From Sporosarcina sp. P13 (GTDB lineage Bacteria > Bacillota > Bacilli > Bacillales_A > Planococcaceae): DNA of 64,000 nucleotides. The stretch covers positions 118,241-182,240 of the forward strand of contig NZ_PDYM01000002.1 in assembly GCF_002743055.1 (NCBI RefSeq). The letters are read 5' to 3'. The translations under genes were made by a program, and so were the position numbers. The notes beneath the pieces were generated by a model, which was not told where the DNA came from, ran no database searches, and saw only the letters and a list, made by a program, of their open reading frames with translations. Shown piece after piece: positions 27,109-36,029 of this stretch (positions are counted from its first letter, which is position 1; each line of letters starts with the position of its first letter).

Positions 27109-27243
27109 ATGAATGAATTTGAACATGATGTTCAATCAAAACGTAATGATGCGATTGACTCAGGCATTGGCTTTGGTGTAGCGTTTATCGGTTTTTCTTT
27201 AATTTTTGTTATTGCTACGATCATCGATATCGTTGCCCGCTAA
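27109..27243 (+). CDS. yqzM: YqzM family small membrane protein
   Basis: The 44-residue product starts MNEFEHDVQSKRNDAIDSG and continues into one hydrophobic helix (residues about 19-42) ending DIVAR. It matches the pattern I know for YqzM, a small conserved protein encoded next to comEC in Bacilli: an N-terminal amphipathic QSKRNDA segment and one membrane span. Function is unknown. The ATG follows TAGGAGGTG. It is convergent with comEC and shares a terminator with it. Confidence 0.85.
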   Translation: MNEFEHDVQSKRNDAIDSGIGFGVAFIGFSLIFVIATIIDIVAR

Positions 27244-27256
27244 TCAATATTGGATA

Positions 27257-27294
27257 AAATAGACACAACCGTTTATATACGGCTGTGTCTATTT
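27257..27294. terminator. Bidirectional terminator between yqzM and comEC
   Basis: AAATAGACACAACCG pairs with CGGCTGTGTCTATTT (one G-U type mismatch). It has T-rich flanks on both strands and lies between the two convergent genes. Confidence 0.85.
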
Positions 27295-27307
27295 GCTTTT
27301 CGAGATA

Positions 27308-29572
27308 TTATCTGGAAGACGAAATCGTGTAGGATTCTCCTTTTATACGAAGTTCAATGGTGCCATTCTCTGCCGTAGATAAATACGGAATGCCATGTTC
27401 CTCAAAGCGCTCAGTGACTTCTGCGTGAGGATGACCGTACCTGCTGTTTCGACCTGCTGAGATGAGGACCAGTTCAGGCTTCAGGAAACGCACAAATGCT
27501 TCAGTACTAGACGTTTTACTGCCATGGTGACCTGCTTTTAAAATAACTCGTCCGAAGTCTGTTGTCTGATAACGTCCCAACATCCTATATTCGCCAGCCA
27601 TTTCTAAATCTCCCGGAAATATACATGTCAACTCTCCATTCGCCATTACAAGCACTAATGAACTGTCATTGCCTTCATAGCGCCTTTCTTCAGGTGCCAC
27701 ATATTGAAATTGATAACCACCAAGGGACCAATGCTCACCTTCCCCAACTAATCGAAGGGGAATCTTTTGTTGCTGCGCTATACGCAAGACATCGACCATG
27801 GACTTCCCTTGTTCGCTTCCTGGCGGGGTATTAATTTCCTTTACACGCAACTCTTCTAACACTTCATCTGCACCTTCCATATGATCAGCATCGTCATGCG
27901 TGATGATCAAGCGATCAATTGTAGTAATTCCTTTTGCTTTTAAATAAGGCACCACAATATTACGTCCGACTTCAAACGGTTGATCGGGCGTCTTCCAATT
28001 CTTTTCACCGAAACGAACAACACCTCCTGTATCGATGACATAGACTGCTTTACGAAAAGGCAGTTCAATAATCGTGCTATCCCCTTGTCCGACGTCGACA
28101 TAGGATACAATAACATCTCGATGCAACACCGGCTTGATTTCCAAGTAGAGCGCTGGCAGTAGAAGACAGACAATACCGAGGACAATTGATTTTCTTCTCT
28201 CAAGACAAACGAAGAAGATCAAAACACCGATAACAGCGAATGTCGCGCCCCACCCATCTGGTTGCCCTGGTGTCCATAGTTGATAAGGCAACGAAGCAAG
28301 CCATGACGTCATACTCCCAATCCACTGCCGAATCGGTTCATAAATGAAAAATAGAATATGAGCAAGTGGAGGCACTAGATAACTGCAGGCAAGCAAAAGC
28401 AAATTCGCCGGTAAAATAACAACTGAATACAACGGTACATAAAACAAATTAACAATAAAAGAAGATATCGATAGTTCATAAAAATGATAAAGCAAAATTG
28501 GATAAAGTGCGATTTGCGTAATGACGGTCACTAGAAACGACACATGCAAATTATGTTTAGCGTCACCCAAAATAGCAGATGAATATAGCAAAGAAAAAGC
28601 TGCCAAATAAGATAATAGAAAGCCAGGCTGAAAAACGATATACGGCTGTGATATCATAAACAACATCGCACTCATCGCTAACGCATCGTCTAGCCGCAAA
28701 CGAAGATTCCCTGATAAAGCCAACAGCATAATCATCGTCACAGTTACCGCACGCCAAACAGACGGAGCACCACCCGCGATACAAGCGTAAAGCGGCAAAA
28801 AGAACAATAAACAATATGTGACCCACTCTTTACGAAAACCGACGCGTAGTAAAATCGCCCGTATGAAAAACGTCAGTAATCCAATATGCAAGCCAGAAAT
28901 AGCAAATAAATGGGTAATACCAAGTGTTCGGTACTCCACTTGCAACGATGAATCCATTCCCGTACGATCACCAATTAGTAACGCCTCCGCTTCCGTAACG
29001 AGCGTACTTGGGAAACGACTTCTAATATGCTGTTTAATGTTTGAGCGGTAGTGAGACAAGCGAGAACGAATCGTTGCTAATGGTACATTGGCTTGGATCT
29101 CTGTAATTTCAAGAATGCCTGCAGCACCATTCATCCGCAAATACCGTGCCATATCAAACGCATAATCATGTGCGGCTGGTTCCATTTCTTTCTGCATGAC
29201 TTCTGCTGTAAATTGGAAGGTCGCTAAATTAATCGATTGAAACAATTCTTTTTGACGTTCGGATTCAAGCGGATACATCATATAGACTACCGTGCCATCT
29301 GAAATGCGTGCGAAGCCTTTCACTTTACCGCCGTCCATTTTCACTTGGTCATGCCAAACAAAGGTAACAATAGAAGAACCGTCAGGGAGAGTGTTTGTTT
29401 TACTAGAGAAATAAAAAAAGGAGAGACCTACAATTGTGGTGCACAGAAAGAGATGAAGATAGTCTTTACGTAGAAAGAAAAAAGGTACTAGGAATAGTAA
29501 GTTAAGTAATAAAAGCGATCCTGAAAGCTCAGCTGCAAATGCAGAAATCGCTATAGGAATCGCTATATACAT
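27308..29572 (-). CDS. comEC: DNA uptake channel protein ComEC/Rec2
   Basis: ComEC forms the membrane channel through which single-stranded DNA enters during transformation. The 754-residue protein has N-terminal membrane helices and an OB-like domain, the competence domain with many helices (TEAEALLIGDRTGMD near 200, FAISGLHIGLL near 232), and a C-terminal metallo-beta-lactamase-like domain with YVDVGQGDSTIIELP near 500, HDDADHMEG near 555 and GHHGSKTSS near 675. The ATG at 29572 lies 18 bases after the comEB stop with a poor ribosome-binding site; coupling to comEB is likely. Confidence 0.95.
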   Translation of the reverse strand: MYIAIPIAISAFAAELSGSLLLLNLLFLVPFFFLRKDYLHLFLCTTIVGLSFFYFSSKTNTLPDGSSIVTFVWHDQVKMDGGKVKGFARISDGTVVYMMYPLESERQKELFQSINLATFQFTAEVMQKEMEPAAHDYAFDMARYLRMNGAAGILEITEIQANVPLATIRSRLSHYRSNIKQHIRSRFPSTLVTEAEALLIGDRTGMDSSLQVEYRTLGITHLFAISGLHIGLLTFFIRAILLRVGFRKEWVTYCLLFFLPLYACIAGGAPSVWRAVTVTMIMLLALSGNLRLRLDDALAMSAMLFMISQPYIVFQPGFLLSYLAAFSLLYSSAILGDAKHNLHVSFLVTVITQIALYPILLYHFYELSISSFIVNLFYVPLYSVVILPANLLLLACSYLVPPLAHILFFIYEPIRQWIGSMTSWLASLPYQLWTPGQPDGWGATFAVIGVLIFFVCLERRKSIVLGIVCLLLPALYLEIKPVLHRDVIVSYVDVGQGDSTIIELPFRKAVYVIDTGGVVRFGEKNWKTPDQPFEVGRNIVVPYLKAKGITTIDRLIITHDDADHMEGADEVLEELRVKEINTPPGSEQGKSMVDVLRIAQQQKIPLRLVGEGEHWSLGGYQFQYVAPEERRYEGNDSSLVLVMANGELTCIFPGDLEMAGEYRMLGRYQTTDFGRVILKAGHHGSKTSSTEAFVRFLKPELVLISAGRNSRYGHPHAEVTERFEEHGIPYLSTAENGTIELRIKGESYTISSSR

Positions 29573-29589
29573 CCATCGTATCGATCGGA

Positions 29590-30153
29590 TTAATTGCCAA
29601 ATAAATGATTCACCCTTCGCGAAAGGGCATCCAGTTCTTCATCATTTGCGCCAAGTGCTTGCATTTTCGTTAACATTTCGCCGAACAATGCAAATTTTTC
29701 TCCACTCGCGAAGTCTATCGAACGATTATCAAATGGTACTTTTTCTGTAATTACACCTGCTTGTGCAAACAACTCGATCGCATAGTCGCTATTGCGGTAA
29801 TCTTCGGCATAGTTGACGCGTTCTATTCCCGCTTGAATCAATGCTTTACTACACTGTAGACAAGGGAAATGTGTCACATAAATCGTGGCACCTGCAACAG
29901 GTATGCCGTATTTTGCACACTGCAATAATGCGTTCATTTCCGAATGAATAGTCCGTACGCAATGATTATCTACTACATAACAGCCATGTTCGATACAGTG
30001 ATCGCCACCTGATATCGATCCATTATAGCCGCCAGCAATAATTCGCTGATCGCGCACTAAAATGGAACCAACAGACAAACGCGTACACGTGCTACGCATC
30101 GCCAGTAGATGACTTTGCGCCATGAAGAACTGATCCCAAGTAATTCGCTCCAT
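29590..30153 (-). CDS. comEB: Late competence protein ComEB / dCMP deaminase family
   Basis: ComEB is a deoxycytidylate deaminase-like protein in the comE operon; in Bacillus subtilis a role in DNA-uptake protein localisation has been reported, though it is dispensable for uptake. The 187-residue product has the zinc motifs HSEMNALLQC near residue 70 and FPCLQCSKAL near 98, plus an extra N-terminal CxxH region typical of dCMP deaminases. The ATG follows GGAGGCG. It lies between comEA and comEC. Confidence 0.95.
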   Translation of the reverse strand: MERITWDQFFMAQSHLLAMRSTCTRLSVGSILVRDQRIIAGGYNGSISGGDHCIEHGCYVVDNHCVRTIHSEMNALLQCAKYGIPVAGATIYVTHFPCLQCSKALIQAGIERVNYAEDYRNSDYAIELFAQAGVITEKVPFDNRSIDFASGEKFALFGEMLTKMQALGANDEELDALSRRVNHLFGN

Positions 30154-30166
30154 ACGGTCGCCTCCA

Positions 30167-30820
30167 TCAATTAAGTGTGATAAATAATTCTAGTTTTTCA
30201 AATGTTTTATCGCCAATTCCGGAGACACTTTTTAAATCATCCAGTTGCAAAAATGCTCCGTGCTCTTCTCTATATTGTACAATGGCCATCGCTTTCGACG
30301 GACCAATACCCGGCAAGGTTTGAAAATCGCTTTCACTGGCTGAATTTATATTGACCTTCGTGGTCGCGCCGTCAGTAGACCCACTAGCGACTGGCTGCTC
30401 AAACGTAGGCGGCTGTTCACCCACAATCGGTACATAGACGACAGCTTCATCTGTCAATCGCTGTGCGTGATTTAAAAGCCGTGTATCCGCTTGTTCAGTA
30501 TAGCCACCCGCTTGATCGACCGCATCTAATAGACGGTCACCTTCACGCATCGAATAGAGTCCGGGATGTTTTACAGCTCCCTTGACATCCACGAGAATAG
30601 CGGCCGACACAGCTTCCGCGACGAGTTCAACAGGCGCTTCGACTTCTTGTATATCTGGTAGTGTTTCAATCGGTTCAAATAGGGATTGTCCATGTTCTTC
30701 GGATAGCGGATCCGATGGTTCTCGGGGAAAGAACAAAACGATGGAAAGTACAGCGATTGCTGCAATAGGAATGATCAATTTACGCCACTTTTCGGTAAGG
30801 AATGATCGGATATTCAACAA
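30167..30820 (-). CDS. comEA: Competence DNA receptor ComEA
   Basis: ComEA binds incoming double-stranded DNA outside the membrane and passes it to ComEC. The 217-residue protein has one N-terminal membrane helix (KLIIPIAAIAVLSIVLFF), an SLBB-like domain around residues 70-125 (ILVDVKGAVKHPGLYSM) and a C-terminal helix-hairpin-helix DNA-binding domain (INSASESDFQTLPGIGPSKA near 155-175). The start is TTG at 30820 behind GAAAGGG. It is the first gene of comEA-comEB-comEC; comER, usually divergent beside it, is not here. Confidence 0.95.
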   Translation of the reverse strand: MLNIRSFLTEKWRKLIIPIAAIAVLSIVLFFPREPSDPLSEEHGQSLFEPIETLPDIQEVEAPVELVAEAVSAAILVDVKGAVKHPGLYSMREGDRLLDAVDQAGGYTEQADTRLLNHAQRLTDEAVVYVPIVGEQPPTFEQPVASGSTDGATTKVNINSASESDFQTLPGIGPSKAMAIVQYREEHGAFLQLDDLKSVSGIGDKTFEKLELFITLN

Positions 30821-30885
30821 CCCTTTCTTTCAGCACCGTATGGAGTCTCCCTAACTATACCCGATTGTCTCCTTCTTGAGAAGGA

Positions 30886-31626
30886 CTATTTACGCACTTG
30901 GAAGAATATTCTCTCACTTTCTTCCTCCGGCGGTTCGTCTTCCCAATCTGCAAAAATCCGCTCTATTTGAAAACCTGCTGCATTAAGCATTTCAATATAT
31001 TCAGTAACAGCAAATGAACGCTGTGTATGTACTTCGTCAAATCGTCTGTACAATCCATTTTCCTGACGCACAAAAAATGCTAGCTCCGAATAAATTGAAT
31101 GTTCCATTTCGCCAGGTACCGTCTGCCAAACATACGTAATCCGACGATTATCGAAGACGAAAGGTCCTTCCAAGAAAATCTCATCCATTTTAAATAAGGA
31201 ATGAACGTCAAAAAGCAGTACGCCCCCCTTTGAAAGGGCTTTATAAACGCGACGGAATGTTTCTTCCACATCCGCTTGATTTATAACGTAATTCAGCGAA
31301 TCAATTGAAATAATTGCCGCATCATACATTCCATCCACTTCTAATCGTTGCATCGGTTGCTCTTTAAAATCGATTGCAAGCCCAAGTGACTTCGCCCGAT
31401 TAGCCGCAACTTCAAGCATATTAGCAGACAAGTCGATGCCTGTGACATGGGCTCCTTGTTTTGCAAGCATCGCTGAAAGCAAGCCCGTGCCGCAACCAAT
31501 ATCCAAGACTTTTTTCCCTATAACGCCAGCAGACGCCAAATCGAGTAACTCGACATAGGCGTCATACGGGATATCATTCATTAATTCATCATAAATATGT
31601 GCGAACTCTTGGTAAGAAGAGCTCAT
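30886..31626 (-). CDS. yqeM: Class I SAM-dependent methyltransferase YqeM
   Basis: This 246-residue protein is the orthologue by position and pattern of YqeM. It has the SAM-binding motif VLDIGCGTGLLSAMLA near 40-55, motif II IDLSANMLEVA near 65, and AIISIDSLNYV near 105. The methyl acceptor is not known; its place in a ribosome and tRNA-related cluster suggests an RNA or translation factor target, but that is inference. Start and stop codons overlap with rsfS (ATGA). Confidence 0.9.
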   Translation of the reverse strand: MSSSYQEFAHIYDELMNDIPYDAYVELLDLASAGVIGKKVLDIGCGTGLLSAMLAKQGAHVTGIDLSANMLEVAANRAKSLGLAIDFKEQPMQRLEVDGMYDAAIISIDSLNYVINQADVEETFRRVYKALSKGGVLLFDVHSLFKMDEIFLEGPFVFDNRRITYVWQTVPGEMEHSIYSELAFFVRQENGLYRRFDEVHTQRSFAVTEYIEMLNAAGFQIERIFADWEDEPPEEESERIFFQVRK

Positions 31627-31967
31627 TGTTCATTCGCCACGTCTAGTAACGGTGCGTCTCCCCATAATTTTTCCAAGTTATAGAAACCACGCTCGTCTCT
31701 GTGGAATACGTGAACGACTACATCTAGAAGATCGACTAGAACCCAACGTCCAGCATCAAAACCTTCCATGCGTTTCACTGTATACCCTTCTTTTGATGCT
31801 TGGTCTGCAACTTCGCGAGCAATCGCTTGTACTTGACGTTCTGAGTTTGCGTGACAAATGATAAATTGGTCAGCAATCAGTGAGATGCCCTCCATATTCA
31901 ATACAACGATGTCTTCTGCTTTCTTACTATCAACTGCCTGATAAGCTAATTCCAATAATGTTGGCAT
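31623..31967 (-). CDS. rsfS: Ribosome silencing factor RsfS
   Basis: RsfS binds L14 on the 50S subunit and blocks subunit joining under nutrient limitation. The 114-residue protein has the typical KKAEDIVVLNMEGISLIADQ region near 14-33 and the conserved WVLVDLLDVVVHVF block near 76-89. It overlaps yqeM by four bases and follows yqeK by three, so it is translationally coupled. Formerly called YqeL in Bacillus subtilis. Confidence 0.97.
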   Translation of the reverse strand: MPTLLELAYQAVDSKKAEDIVVLNMEGISLIADQFIICHANSERQVQAIAREVADQASKEGYTVKRMEGFDAGRWVLVDLLDVVVHVFHRDERGFYNLEKLWGDAPLLDVANEQ

Positions 31968-31970
31968 ATT

Positions 31971-32543
31971 TCACTGTTCCTTTCTTCTACGTACATGTTC
32001 ATTATAGCAATCAAATGATTTCGGGAAAATTACGGCGTACTGGTGTACTAAAAATTTAAATGTATGCTGGATACACTCCGTCATTTGATCTTCGAGTGAC
32101 TCGCCCTCGATGCGCTGTCGTAAATCAGCAACACCTGGGAATTTTCTACCTGGCTCGATTAGATCTGCGATATAGATTACTTTTTCTAAATCACTCATAC
32201 CTGCACGGCCCGTCGTATGATAACGAATCGCCTGCAATATATCTTCATCTTCTACACCATATTTTTCTTTTGCTAGTAATGCCCCAACTGGCGCATGCCA
32301 TAGCTCGGAATGATATTGTGAGTAAAGTTCATATTCTTCATCGCGCTGTAATAACTCTAGTAATTCTTTTCTATCCATAAACTTGGCATAGTCGTGGAAT
32401 AGACTTGCAATCTCAGCCTTTTCAACGGATACGCCCACTTTTCCGGCTAATTCCATTGCAGTTTCCGTCACTCGAATCACATGGTCAAATCGCTCTTTCG
32501 GTAAACGGTGCTCTAGGTCATTTCGAATGTCTTGAAGATTCAT
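31971..32543 (-). CDS. yqeK: HD domain phosphohydrolase YqeK (Ap4A hydrolase)
   Basis: YqeK-family proteins are iron-dependent symmetrical diadenosine tetraphosphate hydrolases. The 190-residue protein has RFDHVIRVTETAMELA near 18-33 with the first His, then FHDYAKF near 48, HAPVGALL near 83 and the conserved RYHTTGRAGM near 107. It overlaps nadD by 26 bases; nadD-yqeK is a very common pair. Confidence 0.94.
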   Translation of the reverse strand: MNLQDIRNDLEHRLPKERFDHVIRVTETAMELAGKVGVSVEKAEIASLFHDYAKFMDRKELLELLQRDEEYELYSQYHSELWHAPVGALLAKEKYGVEDEDILQAIRYHTTGRAGMSDLEKVIYIADLIEPGRKFPGVADLRQRIEGESLEDQMTECIQHTFKFLVHQYAVIFPKSFDCYNEHVRRRKEQ

Positions 32544-33102
32544 ATAATCTCTCCTCTCGAATGTATGCCTCGACAGCAGTTGGAAGTAACAGTTGGACAG
32601 TACCGCCGGTTAAAAAGCGCTGTCGAATCAAAGTGGATGATAAATCAAGCTGTGGTGTTTCTAGCAGTTGGACTGGCAATTCAGTTGTATTCATAGCCCC
32701 TGGTCGTCTGACACCGATAAACGTAATGATTTTCAGTAAATCTTCAATCCGATACCATGAAGGCAACTGATCAATCATATCTCCGCCGATAATAAAATAA
32801 AATTCCGCTTCCGGCTCTTCTTCAACCAATTGTGACATCGTATCGAATGTATACGACACACCACCACGTTCAATTTCAAAAGAAGAAGCACGCAATCCTT
32901 CCATCTCATTAACGGCTAATTTCACCATTCGTAAGCGTTGCTCAGCAGTTGCGTCTCCAGGTGTTGTCTTATGTGGTGGAATCGCAGCTGGCATGAGCCA
33001 CACTTCATCTAGTGCACATCCATGGAGAACTTCGTTAGCAATCAGTAAATGTCCGGTATGGGGCGGATTAAATGTCCCGCCTAATATGCCGATTCTTTTC
33101 AT
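32518..33102 (-). CDS. nadD: Nicotinate-nucleotide adenylyltransferase
   Basis: NadD joins NaMN and ATP to deamido-NAD in the common part of NAD synthesis. The 194-residue protein starts MKRIGILGGTFNPPHTGHLL with the GXFXPXHXGH nucleotidyltransferase motif and has SSTLIRQRF (the ISSTxIR motif) near 163. The open frame reaches 33162, but the ATG at 33102 follows TAAGGAGAATC and fits the family. It lies between yhbY and yqeK. Confidence 0.97.
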   Translation of the reverse strand: MKRIGILGGTFNPPHTGHLLIANEVLHGCALDEVWLMPAAIPPHKTTPGDATAEQRLRMVKLAVNEMEGLRASSFEIERGGVSYTFDTMSQLVEEEPEAEFYFIIGGDMIDQLPSWYRIEDLLKIITFIGVRRPGAMNTTELPVQLLETPQLDLSSTLIRQRFLTGGTVQLLLPTAVEAYIREERLYESSRHSK

Positions 33103-33112
33103 CTGATTCTCC

Positions 33113-33403
33113 TTATGGTAATTCGATACGCTTCTTTTCTGTTGACTCTCTGTAGACAACAATCGTACTACCGATTACTTGTACAACTTCAATTTGTTTG
33201 TGCGCACCAATTTTTTCGGCTATTTCTTTCTTGTCTTCTTCACAGTTTTGAAGAACACTCACTTTCAATAATTCACGTGCTTCGAGTGCTTCGTCAATTT
33301 GTGCTAAAATCGCGTCCGTCAACCCACTTTTTCCAATTTGGAAGATTGGGTCTAGATGATGCGCTTCACTGCGTAAAAAACTTTTTTGTTTACTTGTTAA
33401 CAT
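33113..33403 (-). CDS. yhbY: Ribosome assembly RNA-binding protein YhbY
   Basis: YhbY (YqeI) is a CRM-domain RNA-binding protein associated with pre-50S particles. The 96-residue product starts MLTSKQKSFLRSEAHHLDPI and has the CRM GxxG-like IGKSGLTDAI motif near 22-31. The ATG follows GGGAGGG. It lies two bases after aroE. The full yqeG-yqeH-aroE-yhbY-nadD-yqeK-rsfS-yqeM order matches Bacillus subtilis. Confidence 0.96.
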   Translation of the reverse strand: MLTSKQKSFLRSEAHHLDPIFQIGKSGLTDAILAQIDEALEARELLKVSVLQNCEEDKKEIAEKIGAHKQIEVVQVIGSTIVVYRESTEKKRIELP

Positions 33404-33405
33404 GT

Positions 33406-34230
33406 TTACCCTCCCACTTTCATTGTAATCATCTCAATCATCTTTTTTGTATCTGGATAGACGCTTGTCCACTTTTCAAATGCCAATGCGCCTTGATGTA
33501 CGAACATTCCAACACCGTTCATCGTCCGTGCACCTGCTTGTCTCGCTGTTTGTAAAAATTCCGTTTCCAATGGGCTATAAATAATATCCGCCACAACAGC
33601 GTCTTTCTTTATCCCTTTCGGATCAACCGGCATGCCTGCTTGCGCAAAGTTCATACCAACGGAAGTCGTTTGGACAACTAGTTCGAATTCGCCCATTCTT
33701 TGCTCAGCTTCTTCTATAGATAACACGTGTGCATCCTGCATTTCAGAAGCGAGTTCTGCTGCTTTAGAAGTCGTACGATTCGTGAAATAAAGCGGACCGT
33801 AGCCAGCTGACTGCAATGCAAACGCAATTCCTCTTGCTGCACCACCTGCACCAATCATTAATACAGGACCACGCAGACGATTCCCAGCGAACTCCTGTAA
33901 TGACTTAACGAAACCTGCACCATCCGTATTCGTTCCCACAAGCTTGCCGTCAGTCGTTTGATAGACTGTGTTCACTGCACCCATATGCATAGCTGCTTCA
34001 TCCACCACATCTAAGTAAGGAATGATCGCTTGCTTATGCGGCACCGTCACATTCCAACCGCTACAACCGAGCGTTCGTAAACTTTCAATCGCTTGTCCTA
34101 ACTTCTCTGGTGTTACGTGAATCGGTATATAGCTCGCATTCCATTCATTTTCAAGAAACCATTGATCATGCATGACAGGCGACATCGATTGTGCGATTGG
34201 ATCGCCTAACACAGCATACCACTTTTTCAT
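33406..34230 (-). CDS. aroE: Shikimate dehydrogenase
   Basis: AroE reduces 3-dehydroshikimate to shikimate with NADPH. The 274-residue protein has the substrate-site motif GDPIAQSMSPVMHD near 9-22, NVTVPHKQAI near 59 with the catalytic lysine and GAGGAARGIAFAL near 126 for NADP binding. The ATG at 34230 follows GGGGGGAGA; the longer frame from 34254 has no family similarity. Only this shikimate gene is in the window. Confidence 0.96.
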   Translation of the reverse strand: MKKWYAVLGDPIAQSMSPVMHDQWFLENEWNASYIPIHVTPEKLGQAIESLRTLGCSGWNVTVPHKQAIIPYLDVVDEAAMHMGAVNTVYQTTDGKLVGTNTDGAGFVKSLQEFAGNRLRGPVLMIGAGGAARGIAFALQSAGYGPLYFTNRTTSKAAELASEMQDAHVLSIEEAEQRMGEFELVVQTTSVGMNFAQAGMPVDPKGIKKDAVVADIIYSPLETEFLQTARQAGARTMNGVGMFVHQGALAFEKWTSVYPDTKKMIEMITMKVGG

Positions 34231-34254
34231 CTCAATTCTCCCCCCTGCAACCAC

Positions 34255-35355
34255 TTAAATAAGTGAAGGTCTAATTTCGACATTGACACCTTTAGGAGCG
34301 TGTACCGCCACTTTTACATTGGGGTGCTGAATCGTGATCCAGCCAAGGCCTGAAATCACCAAATCTGTCTTCGCTTGCTTAATGGAAAACTCATGACGGA
34401 CGAGCGCTGGTAGCGTTTCTAGTGATGCCGGACTTGGTGGTGACAACATATCCCCTAAATGCTTCTCATATAAATCATCTGCATTTTCCAATTTCGTGCG
34501 GTGAAGCATTATGCCATTCGCCACGTAAAAATTGAACGAAGAGCGATCACCTTGGATGAAGTCAAAACGAGCTAAACCTGAAATAAATATCGTTTGCTCA
34601 GCATTCAGCTGATAAACTTTCGGTTTAATCTCTTTTTTCGGTGTGATTAGCTTCAAATCTTGTGCGTCTAGATTATGTGCAATTTGGTGATCGTTGATGA
34701 TTCCCGGTGTATCGATTAACGACTTTCCATCATCTAACGGAATCTCCACGACATCTAGCGTCGTACCAGGGAAATAAGAAGTCGTAATAATATCTTCCAT
34801 ACCCGTCGCGTTTTTAATAATGCGGTTGATGAATGTAGACTTCCCTACATTCGTACAGCCAACCACATAGACGTCTTTCCCTTTACGGTACGTCTCAATG
34901 GCATCCAATGCTTCTGTCATGCCTGTGCCTTTAACTGCGGAGACGAGAAGCACGTCGATCGGTTTCAATCCGAGTTTCGCAGCCTCCGCCTTCATCCAGT
35001 TCTTGACACGTTGCGGATTAATCGCTTTCGGAAGAATATCAGATTTATTACCAATTAATAAAATATCTTTTTTCCCAACAAAGCGGTGGAGTCCATTGAT
35101 CCAGCTACCGTTAAAGTCAAAAATATCGACGACTTTGACAATCAAGCCGTCTTTTTCACCAATTCCATTTAGAATCGCTAAAAAATCGTCTCCTGATAAG
35201 GACACTGGTTGTAGTTCATTATAGTTACGCAACTTAAAGCAACGCTGACAAATAACATCCTCTTTTTCTAAAGAGGCAGGCGGCGCGTAGCCTTCTGCTG
35301 TTTTATCTGTCGTTTGGATTGCAATACCGCATCCAATACATTTGATTAATTCCAA
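34255..35355 (-). CDS. yqeH: Ribosome biogenesis GTPase YqeH
   Basis: YqeH is a circularly permuted GTPase needed for 30S assembly. The 366-residue protein has an N-terminal zinc finger (CIGCG near residue 6 and CQRC near 34), then G4 NKSDIL near 107, G1 GCTNVGKST near 166 and G3 DTPG near 212, so the motifs are in permuted order. A C-terminal RNA-binding domain follows. Start is TTG at 35355, immediately after the yqeG stop, behind GGGAGGAC; the GTG at 35370 lies in that site. Confidence 0.95.
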   Translation of the reverse strand: MELIKCIGCGIAIQTTDKTAEGYAPPASLEKEDVICQRCFKLRNYNELQPVSLSGDDFLAILNGIGEKDGLIVKVVDIFDFNGSWINGLHRFVGKKDILLIGNKSDILPKAINPQRVKNWMKAEAAKLGLKPIDVLLVSAVKGTGMTEALDAIETYRKGKDVYVVGCTNVGKSTFINRIIKNATGMEDIITTSYFPGTTLDVVEIPLDDGKSLIDTPGIINDHQIAHNLDAQDLKLITPKKEIKPKVYQLNAEQTIFISGLARFDFIQGDRSSFNFYVANGIMLHRTKLENADDLYEKHLGDMLSPPSPASLETLPALVRHEFSIKQAKTDLVISGLGWITIQHPNVKVAVHAPKGVNVEIRPSLI

Positions 35356-35357
35356 AT

Positions 35358-35873
35358 TTAGTCCTCCCACGTAATTAACCCTTTTCTTTTAAATCTTGCC
35401 ATGATTCTTCGTTCAATCGCACGGTTGAATTTCGTAATCGGCGCATCGGAACTTGCTACAGGAACGACTAATATCACCTGTAAACCGGCTCGATTAGCAC
35501 CTAAAACGTCTGTCAATAACTGATCACCAATCATCACAATTTCTTCTTTAGGCAAGCCCAATGTAGATACTGCCTGATGAAATGCTCTTTTCAATGGTTT
35601 TCTAGCTTGGCAAATATATGGAATACCTAATGGATCACAAAAGTGACGCACGCGTTCTATATTATTATTAGAAACAACTGTAATTTGCAAACCTGCAGCG
35701 CGCATCGATTCAAACCAAGCCGTGATATCTTCGGTGGCGTCTGCACGATCCCATTCAACGAGTGTATTATCCAAATCAGTAATAATGCCCTTTACGCCAT
35801 TTTTTACAAGCTCTTCTGGCTTGATATGAAAAACTGATTTTACATAGGCACTCGGCAAAAATTGTTTTAACAC
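35358..35873 (-). CDS. yqeG: HAD superfamily phosphatase YqeG
   Basis: YqeG is a HAD subfamily IIIA phosphatase of unsettled substrate, conserved beside YqeH. The 171-residue protein has the nucleophile motif GIITDLDNTLVEWD near 30-43, TVVSNNN near 73 and the GDQLLTDVLGANR acidic motif near 126-138. The start is GTG at 35873 behind GGAGAGGA. It is the first gene of this operon and is divergent from sigK. Confidence 0.93.
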   Translation of the reverse strand: MLKQFLPSAYVKSVFHIKPEELVKNGVKGIITDLDNTLVEWDRADATEDITAWFESMRAAGLQITVVSNNNIERVRHFCDPLGIPYICQARKPLKRAFHQAVSTLGLPKEEIVMIGDQLLTDVLGANRAGLQVILVVPVASSDAPITKFNRAIERRIMARFKRKGLITWED

Positions 35874-36029
35874 ATTATCCTCTCCGCCCTACAACAAATT
35901 CTTGTCTGATTATAACATAGTTGGGGTTTATGCACGCACAACTATGACTAATTTCATCGCTTTTCTTTTAAAGTGCTAGGGACCCCACTTTTTGCATAAG
36001 GTAATGTACTAACAAACGGAGGTGGTTAC

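Noticed and set aside
34255..35355. YqeH as a broken GTPase because motif order is wrong
   Set aside because: G4-G1-G3 order is the normal circular permutation of this family.
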